Shown here in pieces: positions 29,117 through 36,117 of a stretch of 47,779 nt of DNA. Position numbers and translations under genes: made by a program. The notes below the pieces were generated by a model. The model was not told the origin of the DNA, searched no databases, and saw only the letters and a list, made by a program, of their open reading frames with translations. The number at the start of each line of letters is the position of its first letter. The first letter of the stretch is position 1. The DNA lies in assembly GCA_027307325.1 (NCBI GenBank), contig DAHUXE010000122.1, forward strand, positions 1 through 47,779. Reading direction: 5' to 3'. Source of the stretch: Gammaproteobacteria bacterium (GTDB taxonomy: Bacteria > Pseudomonadota > Gammaproteobacteria > Steroidobacterales > Steroidobacteraceae).

Positions 29117-29144
29117 TTGAGCAAACGGGGCCGCTCTCTATAAT
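29117..29144 (+). promoter_or_regulatory. Sigma-70 promoter of the tRNA-Glu gene
   Basis: TTGAGC at 29117-29122, a 16-base spacer, and a perfect TATAAT at 29139-29144. The bases after the -10 (ACCGCGCTCCC) form a GC-rich discriminator, a feature of stringently controlled stable-RNA promoters. The expected transcript start is near 29151, about 26 bases before the mature tRNA. Confidence 0.8.
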
Positions 29145-29176
29145 ACCGCGCTCCCGATCAAGGCCCGGGAAAGCGC

Positions 29177-29252
29177 GCTCCCTTCGTCTAGAGGCCTAGG
29201 ACATAGCCCTCTCAAGGCTGTAACACGGGTTCGAATCCCGTAGGGAGCGCCA
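29177..29252 (+). tRNA. tRNA-Glu (anticodon CTC)
   Basis: A complete 76-base cloverleaf. The acceptor stem GCTCCCT pairs with AGGGAGC. The D arm carries TCGTCTAGAGGCCTAGGA as in other bacterial tRNA-Glu. The anticodon stem TAGCC/GGCTG holds the loop CTCTCAA with anticodon CTC at 29211-29213. The T arm has GGTTCGAATCC, and discriminator G plus CCA is encoded at 29249-29252. It reads GAG codons. It marks the boundary between the conserved block and accessory genes; no direct repeat of its 3' end was found in the window. Confidence 0.97.
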
Positions 29253-29281
29253 ATAAATCAATAAGTTAGGGCGCGGGGCGT

Positions 29282-29401
29282 CACATCGGCGACAACGACT
29301 GCTGGATCGCCGGCACGGCGCTATCGAAGGGCCTGGCACTCGTGACCCGCAACGTCAAGCACTTCGAGCGCGTGCCGGCGGTCGTGTGTGCGGCCTACTG
29401 A
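29282..29401 (+). pseudogene. Remnant of a VapC-type PIN-domain toxin (C-terminal 39 codons)
   Basis: Just after the tRNA the plus strand reads HIGDNDCWIAGTALSKGLAL then VTRNVKHFERVPAVVCAAY and a stop. This matches the C-terminal quarter of VapC ribonuclease toxins, which includes the conserved ND.WIA and LVT.N..HF.RVPG signatures. An in-frame TAG at 29267-29269 and lack of any start show that the front of the gene is lost, as is any vapB antitoxin. Its last bases overlap the 3' end of the SagB-like gene on the other strand. It is a scar of past insertion next to the tRNA. Confidence 0.75.
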
Positions 29402-30456
29402 CGCAAGCCGACTCCTGCAACATAAAGAACCGACTCAGAAATTCCATCCAGCCCCAAGTCTCTCTCAATCAGTGAGTCCTTCAGCGCGGCCGTGCTGAAG
29501 GGAGCCAGTCCCAGCCTGGTTGCCGTGAGGCAAAAGGTCTGACAGAGGTGTCCTGCCTCCAGCAGAACAACTCGATACGCTCGGGCCCGACCGTACTTCC
29601 ACATGGTCCTGGCGAAGACCGCCGTCATGATAAAGAGCGCTGCCGCGCGGCCGCAGTATGGCTGATCGACGCAGTACGCGCGCGCCAGGCGCGCACTCGC
29701 TCTGGCAGGGAGTCTTGCCAAACGGTGGCTGTTCGCTTCGTAGTGATACGTTCCCGTTTCGAGCCCGTCTACTCTGAGCGCCATCAGATAGACCTCGCCC
29801 GGGTGCCTGGCACCGCCTGAAGGGCTCGTCTTGTACGGAAGCTTTCCAAACGCATTGGTCCGGAAATATCCCTGGACCCCCCACGTCGTTTGCAGCAGCT
29901 GTGAGACGCTCTCCAGAGAGATCTTTCCTCTCGCGAAATCCCTGTGCGTGCGTCTGGCGTGCAGCGTCTTGAAGAAGGTGTCTCCGACCATCCGATGCGA
30001 GGGCAACGGGACTACATCGGCGGCTCGAACTTCTTTGAACTGAGGCGGCGCCGGAGTGGCCGGAAGTAACTTTAGTCTCCTCTCGATGGGCCAGTCCGGA
30101 CGAACGTACGGGGTGTCCTTAGTCATGAAGTGAAAGGCGCCTTCCGGAAGCCACGGCCGCCATGACGACTTGACCTGCTCGTCCTGCTCCCATGCGGCCG
30201 AGCCGTATTCGAGCAGCAGCTCAGCATCGATCAGCTGCAGTATGGCCCTTGCGACACTCGCTTGAGAGTAAGAGCGGAACTCGACGAGCGCATCCTGGAT
30301 CGTCCGTGGGGCAAAAAAGAAACGAATTACGTCCAAGGTCGCGGAATTCGCCGAGAACTCCCTTCTGGCGAGGTAATTCGCGATCCGCAGCTCTCCATCC
30401 TGCCAGTACGCGATCTGGCAGGATGCGCTCCTCAACCTAAGGGGTTTTCGCTCCAC
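29395..30456 (-). CDS. SagB-type nitroreductase-fold dehydrogenase with RRE-like N-terminal part
   Basis: The 353-residue protein has a C-terminal FMN nitroreductase domain (about 160-350) of the SagB/ThcOx group: RRTHRDFARGKISLESVSQLL, TSPSGGARHPGEVYLMAL, GTYHYEANSHRL, MTAVFARTMWKYGRARAYR, and LEAGHLCQTFCLTATRLGLAP. Known relatives oxidise azolines to azoles in peptide natural products. Residues about 1-115 look like a small winged-helix unit (ATLDVIRFFFAPRTIQDALVEF, ARAILQLIDAELLLEYG), similar in pattern to RiPP recognition elements. It starts with GTG 21 bases after the small basic gene and ends the sigma-kinase unit. No YcaO cyclodehydratase is in the window. Base composition is less GC-rich than the housekeeping genes. 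Confidence 0.85.
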   Translation of the reverse strand: MERKPLRLRSASCQIAYWQDGELRIANYLARREFSANSATLDVIRFFFAPRTIQDALVEFRSYSQASVARAILQLIDAELLLEYGSAAWEQDEQVKSSWRPWLPEGAFHFMTKDTPYVRPDWPIERRLKLLPATPAPPQFKEVRAADVVPLPSHRMVGDTFFKTLHARRTHRDFARGKISLESVSQLLQTTWGVQGYFRTNAFGKLPYKTSPSGGARHPGEVYLMALRVDGLETGTYHYEANSHRLARLPARASARLARAYCVDQPYCGRAAALFIMTAVFARTMWKYGRARAYRVVLLEAGHLCQTFCLTATRLGLAPFSTAALKDSLIERDLGLDGISESVLYVAGVGLRQ

Positions 30457-30477
30457 CTCGCAGGTCTCGAACCAAGG

Positions 30478-30726
30478 TTACAAGTCATGCTCGAAAATCT
30501 CTATGTCCACCAAGCGTCGTGCCACTGCCTCCAGATCTGCCTTCAAGTCAATCGTTCTCTCCGTCTGTGCGCGCGCCAGCAACTCAGCAACCTCGCTTCG
30601 AGCCGTCGCTGTGAGCTCGCGGAGCTCTGCCAGTCTCCCGCGTTTGGGTGACCTCTTTCTCCTGGTGGGCTTCCTCGATGCCGTTCTGGCTTTGGTCTTC
30701 TTTGATGCCATGTTGTAGTTCCTCAT
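30478..30726 (-). CDS. Small, strongly basic protein of unknown function
   Basis: The 82-residue product begins MRNYNMASKKTKARTASRK; a second start at its internal ATG would give 77 residues. The first 30 residues are almost all Lys, Arg, Ser, Thr and Pro (KKTKARTASRKPTRRKRSPK), like histone-H1-type tails. The rest is a predicted amphipathic helix (AELRELTATARSEVAELLAR, then DLKADLEAVARRLVDIEIFE) ending in an acidic EHDL. It has no cysteine. Its ATG overlaps the kinase TGA (ATGA) and it is 21 bases before the SagB-like gene, so co-translation with both is likely; that supports it as a real gene. It may be a nucleic-acid-binding protein, a partner, or the substrate peptide of the kinase or SagB-like enzyme. 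I do not recognise a family. Confidence 0.7.
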   Translation of the reverse strand: MRNYNMASKKTKARTASRKPTRRKRSPKRGRLAELRELTATARSEVAELLARAQTERTIDLKADLEAVARRLVDIEIFEHDL

Positions 30727-33470
30727 TGATCAAATGCAAAGGACAGAGACGATGATTCTTCAAGTCTCAAGTGCTGATCCCTCCCGGCAGACTGGCTCGG
30801 GCCGATCAACCTCATGCGAGTCAGCAAAGCCCGGAACCTCGGGTCGCCGTGCAGATTTCGAAGCAAGGGGTCCGTCTTGATGCCAGGCATTCCGGGGTGG
30901 TGCTGTCGATACGCGACATCAAGCCACAGGAAGGCATCATCGCTTTCTCCCCGATATGCGTGGACCTTGGCAATGTCGTAGGCACGGCTCGAAGCGAATT
31001 TCTCCGTCAACAAGTTCAACGCGGCATCCGACTCAGCGCGCCTTCCCATCGCCGAGTAGACGATCGCGAGGCCGCCGAGTCTGGAAGCTTCCTCGGGTTC
31101 CTTCTGTATCGCTCCGAGCGCTGCGGCAAATTGACCAAGATACAGGCGAGTGATGCCAACGGAGGTGCTGACTCCGCCGAACTCCGGATGGAGCTGCAGC
31201 AGCCGCAAACGGGCCTGCAAACATTGCTGAAGTCGGTCAGCCGCGCACAAGGCGATGCCGAGAGAGTCCAGGGTGTTCGCGTCAAGCGGATTTCGCTCTA
31301 TGTCCTGTTGGTACAACTCTACGGCCGTGTTTATCTCCCCGAACACGAGTGCGATGTCACCGAGAGCACTTAGCAAGAAGCCGAATCGCGGGTCGAGTTG
31401 CCGCATGCGTTCCGTGTCCGCCCGCGCGGCGGCCCAATTCCAGGTGACGTTCATCTCGAATCCGCCTCGCGTGTAATACGCCCAGACGAGATTTGGGTCG
31501 AGCCGCACTGCACGGTCCAGCGCCTCGAGAAGCTGCCTGTTCTGTTCCTCCGTGGGAGGCCCTTTAAGGATTTCCTCGCTCAGGTACGCGCTTGCGAGGC
31601 GTGCCCATGGCAGGCCGTAGTTGGGGTCTATGACGATTGCCTGCTGGTAGAGCTCTGCGGCTCTTTCGACATCGCGCAGGGTCCTGCGCGCCTTGAAGTA
31701 ATTCCCCTCGAGAACAAGGTTGTACGCCCGGACATCGGGCTGCTGGTCTCCTGCCCGGTAACCGCTGCGCAAAGCGACGCGCAGGGCCTGGGAAACCTGC
31801 TCGGCAATCTCGTCCTGCACTTTGAAGATTTCGACGACCGCACGATCATAGGTGTGGGACCATAGGGATACTCCATCTGAAGCGCGAATGAGCTGCGCGG
31901 TGATACGCAGTTCCTGGCGGTCCTTGCGAATACTGCCCTCCAGAACGTGCGTCGCTGCCAGCTGGCGCGCGATCGCGCGCACGTCCTCGTTCTTACCCTT
32001 GAACTGGAACGAGGAAGACCGCGCGATGACCTTCAGGTCCGTGCTGTGCACAAGGTGGTCTATCAGCTCCTCTGAGAGCCCGTCCGAGAAGTACTCCTGC
32101 TCCTTATCGCCGCTGATATTCACAAACGGCAGCACCGCGATCGACTTTTCCGGGACGGCGGCTGCTGCCACAGCGACGGAATTCGACCCGATCGCCTGAG
32201 TCGCCGTTTCCCGGTACACGACATAGCCGAACGCGGTAAGGACGGCGGCAGCTGCCGCGGTGCTGACCGCAACCACGATCCTGTTGCGCCGGACGAACTT
32301 CCGTAATCGATAGCGGACTCGCGCCGGCCGCGCCGCGACGGGCCTGGCCGAGAGGTAGCTTCGCAAGTCCTTCGCGAGGTCGGTTGCGCTCGGATAGCGC
32401 TCGGCCGGCGCCTTGGCGAGTGCCTTGACCACGATTGCGTCCAGATCGCCGCGCAATTGCCGCGCCAAACCCTCTTGCGTAGTCGCCCGCAGCGTTGCGG
32501 CTTGCGGCTCAGCCCGCATGCTGGGATTTTCCACATCGATGCTGGCGATCGCCTGTTGGAGCACACCGATCGACCCGGCGCTCTTCAGCTGATACGGGCG
32601 GACCCCGGTGAGTAACTCGTAGATGACGACGCCGAAGGAATAGATGTCGCACCGAGCATCGAGCCGCTCACCACGCAGCAGTTCGGGACTCGCGTAGTCC
32701 GGAGTCAGTGCCCGGCCGTAGACGCTCGTGAGCTGCGGCTGATCCGCCTCTTCCTCCAGGAGCTTCGCGACGCCAAAATCGAGGAGCCGCACCTGGCCGG
32801 CCTCGGTCACCAGAATGTTGGAGGGCTTCAGGTCGCGGTGTACGACGTGTTTGTCGTGTGCATACTGCATCGCTTCAAGCACCTGCAGGCACAACTCCAG
32901 GCGTGCCGCGATCGGCAGACGATGCGCATCGCACCAGCCGGTCAGGGTCTCTCCCTCCACGTACTCCATGGCGAGATACGGCTGCCCGGCGGGATCGATG
33001 CCCGCGTCATAGAGACGGGCAATATGCGGATGCTCGAGGCTCGCCAGGATGTCGCGCTCGCGGGCGAAACGCTGTTCGAGCTCGCCGCGCATCAGTACGA
33101 GTGTCGGTATCTTCAAGGCCACCATGCGCTTCAAGGCGCCGTCGGCTCGCCTCGCGAGCCACACCTCGGCCATGCCGCCCGCTCCCAGGGGCCGAATCAA
33201 CTCGTAGGGTCCCACGCGCGCGCCGGCCTGCAGGCGGCTCGTGGACTCGCGGCTTCCCCGGTGGACGAGGAGCTTCGGCATCGTCCCGAGTGGTCTGGAG
33301 ACTGCGGCCTGAGACTCTCCCGGGAGCAACGCTTCCCATAGCGCCGCTCCAATATCCGAGTATTCGGCTGGCAGCCTCCCGAGCCAGGCGCGCCGAGCGT
33401 TGGCATCGAGTGGCAGCGCCTCGTCAAGCAGGCGGCTCATCTGCGCCATTTGAGAAACCGATAGCCCCAT
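30723..33470 (-). CDS. Membrane Ser/Thr protein kinase with TolB-like and TPR domains
   Basis: The 915-residue protein has an N-terminal helical part (1-80). A Hanks-type kinase domain (about 88-375) follows with glycine loop GAGGMAEV, catalytic K120, HRDLKPSN (211-218) and DFG (231-233). A membrane helix lies at about 398-418. A TolB/FlgO-like domain follows (KSIAVLPFVNISGDKEQEYFSDGLSEELI to SLWSHTYDR, about 444-545), then a C-terminal TPR array (to about 880). The extracytoplasmic TolB-TPR half would sense or bind something outside, and the kinase would signal inside. It follows the ECF sigma gene by 47 bases and overlaps the small basic gene. Such kinase-ECF sigma pairs are known in Acidobacteria and related soil bacteria. 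Confidence 0.92.
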   Translation of the reverse strand: MGLSVSQMAQMSRLLDEALPLDANARRAWLGRLPAEYSDIGAALWEALLPGESQAAVSRPLGTMPKLLVHRGSRESTSRLQAGARVGPYELIRPLGAGGMAEVWLARRADGALKRMVALKIPTLVLMRGELEQRFARERDILASLEHPHIARLYDAGIDPAGQPYLAMEYVEGETLTGWCDAHRLPIAARLELCLQVLEAMQYAHDKHVVHRDLKPSNILVTEAGQVRLLDFGVAKLLEEEADQPQLTSVYGRALTPDYASPELLRGERLDARCDIYSFGVVIYELLTGVRPYQLKSAGSIGVLQQAIASIDVENPSMRAEPQAATLRATTQEGLARQLRGDLDAIVVKALAKAPAERYPSATDLAKDLRSYLSARPVAARPARVRYRLRKFVRRNRIVVAVSTAAAAAVLTAFGYVVYRETATQAIGSNSVAVAAAAVPEKSIAVLPFVNISGDKEQEYFSDGLSEELIDHLVHSTDLKVIARSSSFQFKGKNEDVRAIARQLAATHVLEGSIRKDRQELRITAQLIRASDGVSLWSHTYDRAVVEIFKVQDEIAEQVSQALRVALRSGYRAGDQQPDVRAYNLVLEGNYFKARRTLRDVERAAELYQQAIVIDPNYGLPWARLASAYLSEEILKGPPTEEQNRQLLEALDRAVRLDPNLVWAYYTRGGFEMNVTWNWAAARADTERMRQLDPRFGFLLSALGDIALVFGEINTAVELYQQDIERNPLDANTLDSLGIALCAADRLQQCLQARLRLLQLHPEFGGVSTSVGITRLYLGQFAAALGAIQKEPEEASRLGGLAIVYSAMGRRAESDAALNLLTEKFASSRAYDIAKVHAYRGESDDAFLWLDVAYRQHHPGMPGIKTDPLLRNLHGDPRFRALLTRMRLIGPSQSAGRDQHLRLEESSSLSFAFDQ

Positions 33471-33517
33471 CGCCGTCTCAATCGAGTTAACGCCAGCACC
33501 CCGAGGCGGGCATCCTC

Positions 33518-34069
33518 TTATCGGACCGCCGCTGCGAGGATCATCCGCGCCTTCTCCCAGTCGCGTTGCACCGTGCGTTCGCTGACCTCCAGCGTTTCGG
33601 CAATCTCCTGCTCGCTGTAACCGCCGAAGTAGCGCATCTGCGCGACCTGGGCCAAACGAGAATCCGCTTTTTCCAGGACCTCCAGCGCCTCGTGGACTCT
33701 TAAGATCGTTTCCTCGTCTTCCGCGACGTTGGCGCCCAGGTCGGTCGAGAGGGTCAGGGCCTGCACCCCGCCGCCGCGCTTCTGCGCGAGGCGTTCGCGC
33801 ACGCTGTTGACGATGACCGAGCGCATCACTTGCGAAGCGTAGGCGAAGAACGCCCGTCGGTCCTCCGCGCGCAGCTCCCCGGCGCTCACGAACCGCAAGT
33901 ACGCTTCATGCACCAGACAGGTGGTATCCAGCAGGGTGTTGCGCCCACCGTCGCGTAGCCGCGACCGGGCGAGCCGATGGAGCTCGGAATACGCGAGCGC
34001 AAACAAACTATCGCGCGCGTCAGGCTCGCCCGCCTGGACTCGACCCAGTAGCTGGGTGAGCTCACTCAT
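33518..34069 (-). CDS. ECF-type RNA polymerase sigma factor (Sigma70_ECF family)
   Basis: The 183-residue protein matches the ECF group often found beside Ser/Thr kinases. Region 2 is seen in LVHEAYLRFVSAGELRAEDRRAFFAYASQVMR. Region 4 is the helix-turn-helix MRYFGGYSEQEIAETLEVSERTVQRDWEKARM. I chose ATG 34069 (MSELTQLLGRVQAG) because a strong ribosome site GAGGGGG lies about 4-5 bases before it; a 14-codon longer form is less likely. It has no anti-sigma factor next to it; control by phosphorylation from the adjacent kinase is the obvious hypothesis. It is the first gene of the unit ending with the SagB-like enzyme. Confidence 0.92.
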   Translation of the reverse strand: MSELTQLLGRVQAGEPDARDSLFALAYSELHRLARSRLRDGGRNTLLDTTCLVHEAYLRFVSAGELRAEDRRAFFAYASQVMRSVIVNSVRERLAQKRGGGVQALTLSTDLGANVAEDEETILRVHEALEVLEKADSRLAQVAQMRYFGGYSEQEIAETLEVSERTVQRDWEKARMILAAAVR

Positions 34070-34379
34070 CTGACCCCCTCGCGAAGCACGTATACCGCCC
34101 TCGAGGCACACCTCTCAAGGCCGATCATGGCCTCGGTGACGTCGGCGCGGATAATTGCTTGTTATGTAAGAGGATTTTAGCGTCCGGGCGGCGGAGCCAG
34201 GGACCCTCGTTGAAAATTCCGTGTCCAGATTCTTTCTCCCGCGTGGCGGGTTTGGAGCGCGCGTGGCGTCTGCATGAATGAGGCACTCCAACGGCTCCGC
34301 CTGGTTGCCCAGGCTGGCTTCCGCAGATCGCCTCACTAAGACCCTATCGCAACGTCCAACCTAACTACTGGAGATTCAC
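34070..34379. other. Divergent intergenic region, 310 bases
   Basis: It separates the sigma factor gene (minus) from the UrcA gene (plus). It contains an AT-rich patch at 34150-34180 that could hold the minus-strand promoter, but no hexamer pair is convincing. GGAG about 7 bases before 34380 is the UrcA ribosome site. A 73-codon minus-strand open frame at 34115-34336 has no homology features and is not called. No terminator or RNA gene was recognised. Confidence 0.5.
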
Positions 34380-34751
34380 ATGAACAGGTTCAACGTCATT
34401 CGTCATGTCCTGACCGCCGCGATCGTCGGCACGCTCGTCTCGGGGTTCGCCTTCCCTGCCGCCGCTGCCGACGACACGGGGGTGCGTAGCATCACCGTGA
34501 AATTCGGGGATCTGAATGTATCGAGCCCGGAGGGCGCCGCCGCACTCTACGCTCGGATTCGTTCGGCCGCGAAGTCGGTGTGCTCGCCCTGGGAGTCCAG
34601 CTCCTATCCGATCAACACCGGGTTCACAGCCTGCGTTCACAAGGCCATTGCGGATGCGGTCACCAAGGTCAACCGCATGGAGCTGTACACGGTGTACAAC
34701 CTGCACAACAAGCCGGCGCTGCCGACCGGGCTGCTGTCGCAGCAGCGGTGA
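34380..34751 (+). CDS. UrcA-family secreted protein
   Basis: The 123-residue protein has a clear signal peptide (VLTAAIVGTLVSGFAFPAAAAD) and then the UrcA pattern: ITVKFGDLNVSSPEGAAALYARIRSAAKSVCS followed by a second cysteine in FTACVHKAIADAV. The two cysteines (C68, C85) probably form a disulphide in the periplasm. The family is common in Caulobacterales, sphingomonads and Steroidobacter-like bacteria. Its function is unknown. The ribosome site GGAG is well spaced. It is followed at 82 bases by the LRAT-domain gene in the same direction, possibly one transcript. Confidence 0.87.
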   Translation: MNRFNVIRHVLTAAIVGTLVSGFAFPAAAADDTGVRSITVKFGDLNVSSPEGAAALYARIRSAAKSVCSPWESSSYPINTGFTACVHKAIADAVTKVNRMELYTVYNLHNKPALPTGLLSQQR

Positions 34752-34833
34752 GCGAGGGGCCTGCGCGGCGGCAGTTCGCCGCCGCGCAGCGCCCTCGCAG
34801 GAGAACCGCGCAATCTCAGTGTTGGGGGCACCG

Positions 34834-35388
34834 ATGGAAGACATTCCTTCGAGGGCTGGAGCGCTTCGTCTCGCAGCCGCGAGAACGGCTCTTGAGCCGG
34901 CTCTGGGAGCACATCTCGAAACCTCTCGCGTCGGCTATGAGCATCATGGCGTGTACGTTGGCAACGGGAAGGTCGTGCACTATGCCGGCTTCTGCCGCCG
35001 CTGGCGGCCAGACCCCGTCGAGGAAGTGACGCTCTTCGGTTTCTCTCTCGGTCATACGATCCGCATCCTCGAACATCCGAGTTGCACTTACTCGCCCCAG
35101 GAGATCGTGGATCGCGCCCGCTCGCGTCTAGGCGAACGGCGCTACCGGCTGCTGACAAACAATTGTGAACACTTCAGCAACTGGTGTGTCAGGGGACTGA
35201 GTCAAAGCCACCAGGCTCAGCGACCGGTCGCTCTGCTGCTTCGGCTGCTCCGGGAGGCGGCCGCACGGCTCTTGGGGATCAACGTTGGGGCGGGAATCCT
35301 GGTGGGGCCGGTCGTGCCGGCGAAGGCGCGGAAGGGCGATTCTCCTCAAGCGCGCGGCAGATGCCGTACGAAGTGTTCGAATGCCTGA
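34834..35388 (+). CDS. LRAT/NlpC-P60-like domain protein
   Basis: The 184-residue protein has the lecithin:retinol acyltransferase-like core. GAHLETSRVGYEHHGVYVGN gives the first histidine (H37/H38), VVHYAGF the second (H49), and NNCEHFSNWCVRG the nucleophile C111. A C-terminal hydrophobic stretch (PVALLLRLLREAAARLLGINVGAGILVGPVV) may anchor it to a membrane. Bacterial members are thiol hydrolases or acyltransferases of unknown substrate. The start is ATG 34834 preceded by GGGGG; GTG 34819 is an alternative. The reading frame upstream of this overlaps the UrcA gene out of frame and is not coding. The 3' end overlaps a gene on the other strand by 43 bases. Confidence 0.8.
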   Translation: MEDIPSRAGALRLAAARTALEPALGAHLETSRVGYEHHGVYVGNGKVVHYAGFCRRWRPDPVEEVTLFGFSLGHTIRILEHPSCTYSPQEIVDRARSRLGERRYRLLTNNCEHFSNWCVRGLSQSHQAQRPVALLLRLLREAAARLLGINVGAGILVGPVVPAKARKGDSPQARGRCRTKCSNA

Positions 35389-35876
35389 AACTTTGTGCGC
35401 TGAGAATAGCCGCAGAATGCCCGAATCTCGAACCCGAGCAGATCGTCTCTTTCGAAAGCCTCGAGCAGCTGGTGTTCATCGGTGGGCATTCGCTCCAGGA
35501 TTCCGGACACCGCGCTGCACAACGCAGAAACGGGCGCTTCGAGCGGGGCGTCGCAAGGAATGTACCGCTGCTCCTGGAGTTCGCGGAGGTTGGCGGTGTA
35601 GAGACCGAAACCGAACCCGGGTTCTCGTGGTTCGCGGTTTGGATTGCGCATCCAGAGCTCTTCAAACGCCTGATGAATCACCCCGACGACCCCCTCGACG
35701 ACATAACTTCCCAACGGCCTCCGCGGAAGGTTGACGTAGGCGAAGAAGGGGGTCACGCGCGAATCCCTCGCGTAGCAGGCTGGCAAGCCTGGATGCCGGC
35801 GCAGAGGCCAACCGAGCGACTCCATCTTCAGACCAATGGCCTGAACGATCAATCGCTGCTCATCCTGAACCTGCAC
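35346..35876 (-). CDS. Unrecognised protein of about 176 residues
   Basis: The product looks like a real soluble protein, with alternating helices and strands (VTPFFAYVNLPRRPLGSYVV, GVVGVIHQAFEELWMRNPNR, FGLYTANLRELQEQRYIPCD, EHQLLEAFERDDLLGFEIRA). It matches no family I know. The start is doubtful: GTG 35876 is given because the preceding 23 codons (PSRPASPARSPAFAPESGSQ) look non-coding. GTG 35945 would give 199 residues. Its 3' end overlaps that of the LRAT gene by 43 bases, tail to tail. A separate 36-codon ORF with a good ribosome site lies just upstream in another frame, so a frameshifted longer gene is also possible. GC content is modest compared with neighbours. Confidence 0.55.
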   Translation of the reverse strand: MQVQDEQRLIVQAIGLKMESLGWPLRRHPGLPACYARDSRVTPFFAYVNLPRRPLGSYVVEGVVGVIHQAFEELWMRNPNREPREPGFGFGLYTANLRELQEQRYIPCDAPLEAPVSALCSAVSGILERMPTDEHQLLEAFERDDLLGFEIRAFCGYSQRTKFQAFEHFVRHLPRA

Positions 35877-35892
35877 GGGTTGAGACCCGCTC

Positions 35893-36003
35893 TCAGGGGC
35901 GAAGGCGGGTGACCTTGCGGGACTTGCGGGGCGGGACGGGCCCACTTAAGGGTGGCAGGTTGTCGCGGATCAGCTGCGCGACGTGAGACGGGGCGGCTCG
36001 CAT
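35893..36003 (-). CDS. Small ORF (36 codons) upstream of the unrecognised gene
   Basis: From ATG 36003 the minus strand encodes MRAAPSHVAQLIRDNLPPLS, then a Pro/Arg/Lys-rich end. A ribosome site TGAGG stands 7 bases before the ATG. It ends 17 bases before the start chosen for the next gene. It could be a true small protein, a leader peptide, or the original N-terminus of that gene cut off by a frameshift near 35895-35945. Only the ribosome site and position support it. Confidence 0.35.
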   Translation of the reverse strand: MRAAPSHVAQLIRDNLPPLSGPVPPRKSRKVTRLRP

Positions 36004-36117
36004 AGGAGTACCTCAGGATATGGAACGACTCGATGACTTACAATGGGGCTAGAGCCCTGATGGGCGACTCCGACCCATCCTGCAGGCTCGAGCGGCAAGT
36101 ACCCCGAGGAGCTCACC

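Noticed and set aside
29230-29252. Possible att site: the 3' end of tRNA-Glu repeated downstream as an island boundary
   Set aside because: The closest resemblance seen was an eight-base GTTCGAAT at about 35375; no longer copy of the tRNA 3' end was found, and no integrase gene is present. Such a short match is expected by chance.
34115-34336. 73-codon minus-strand ORF between the sigma factor and UrcA genes
   Set aside because: No ribosome site, no family resemblance, and composition like non-coding sequence.
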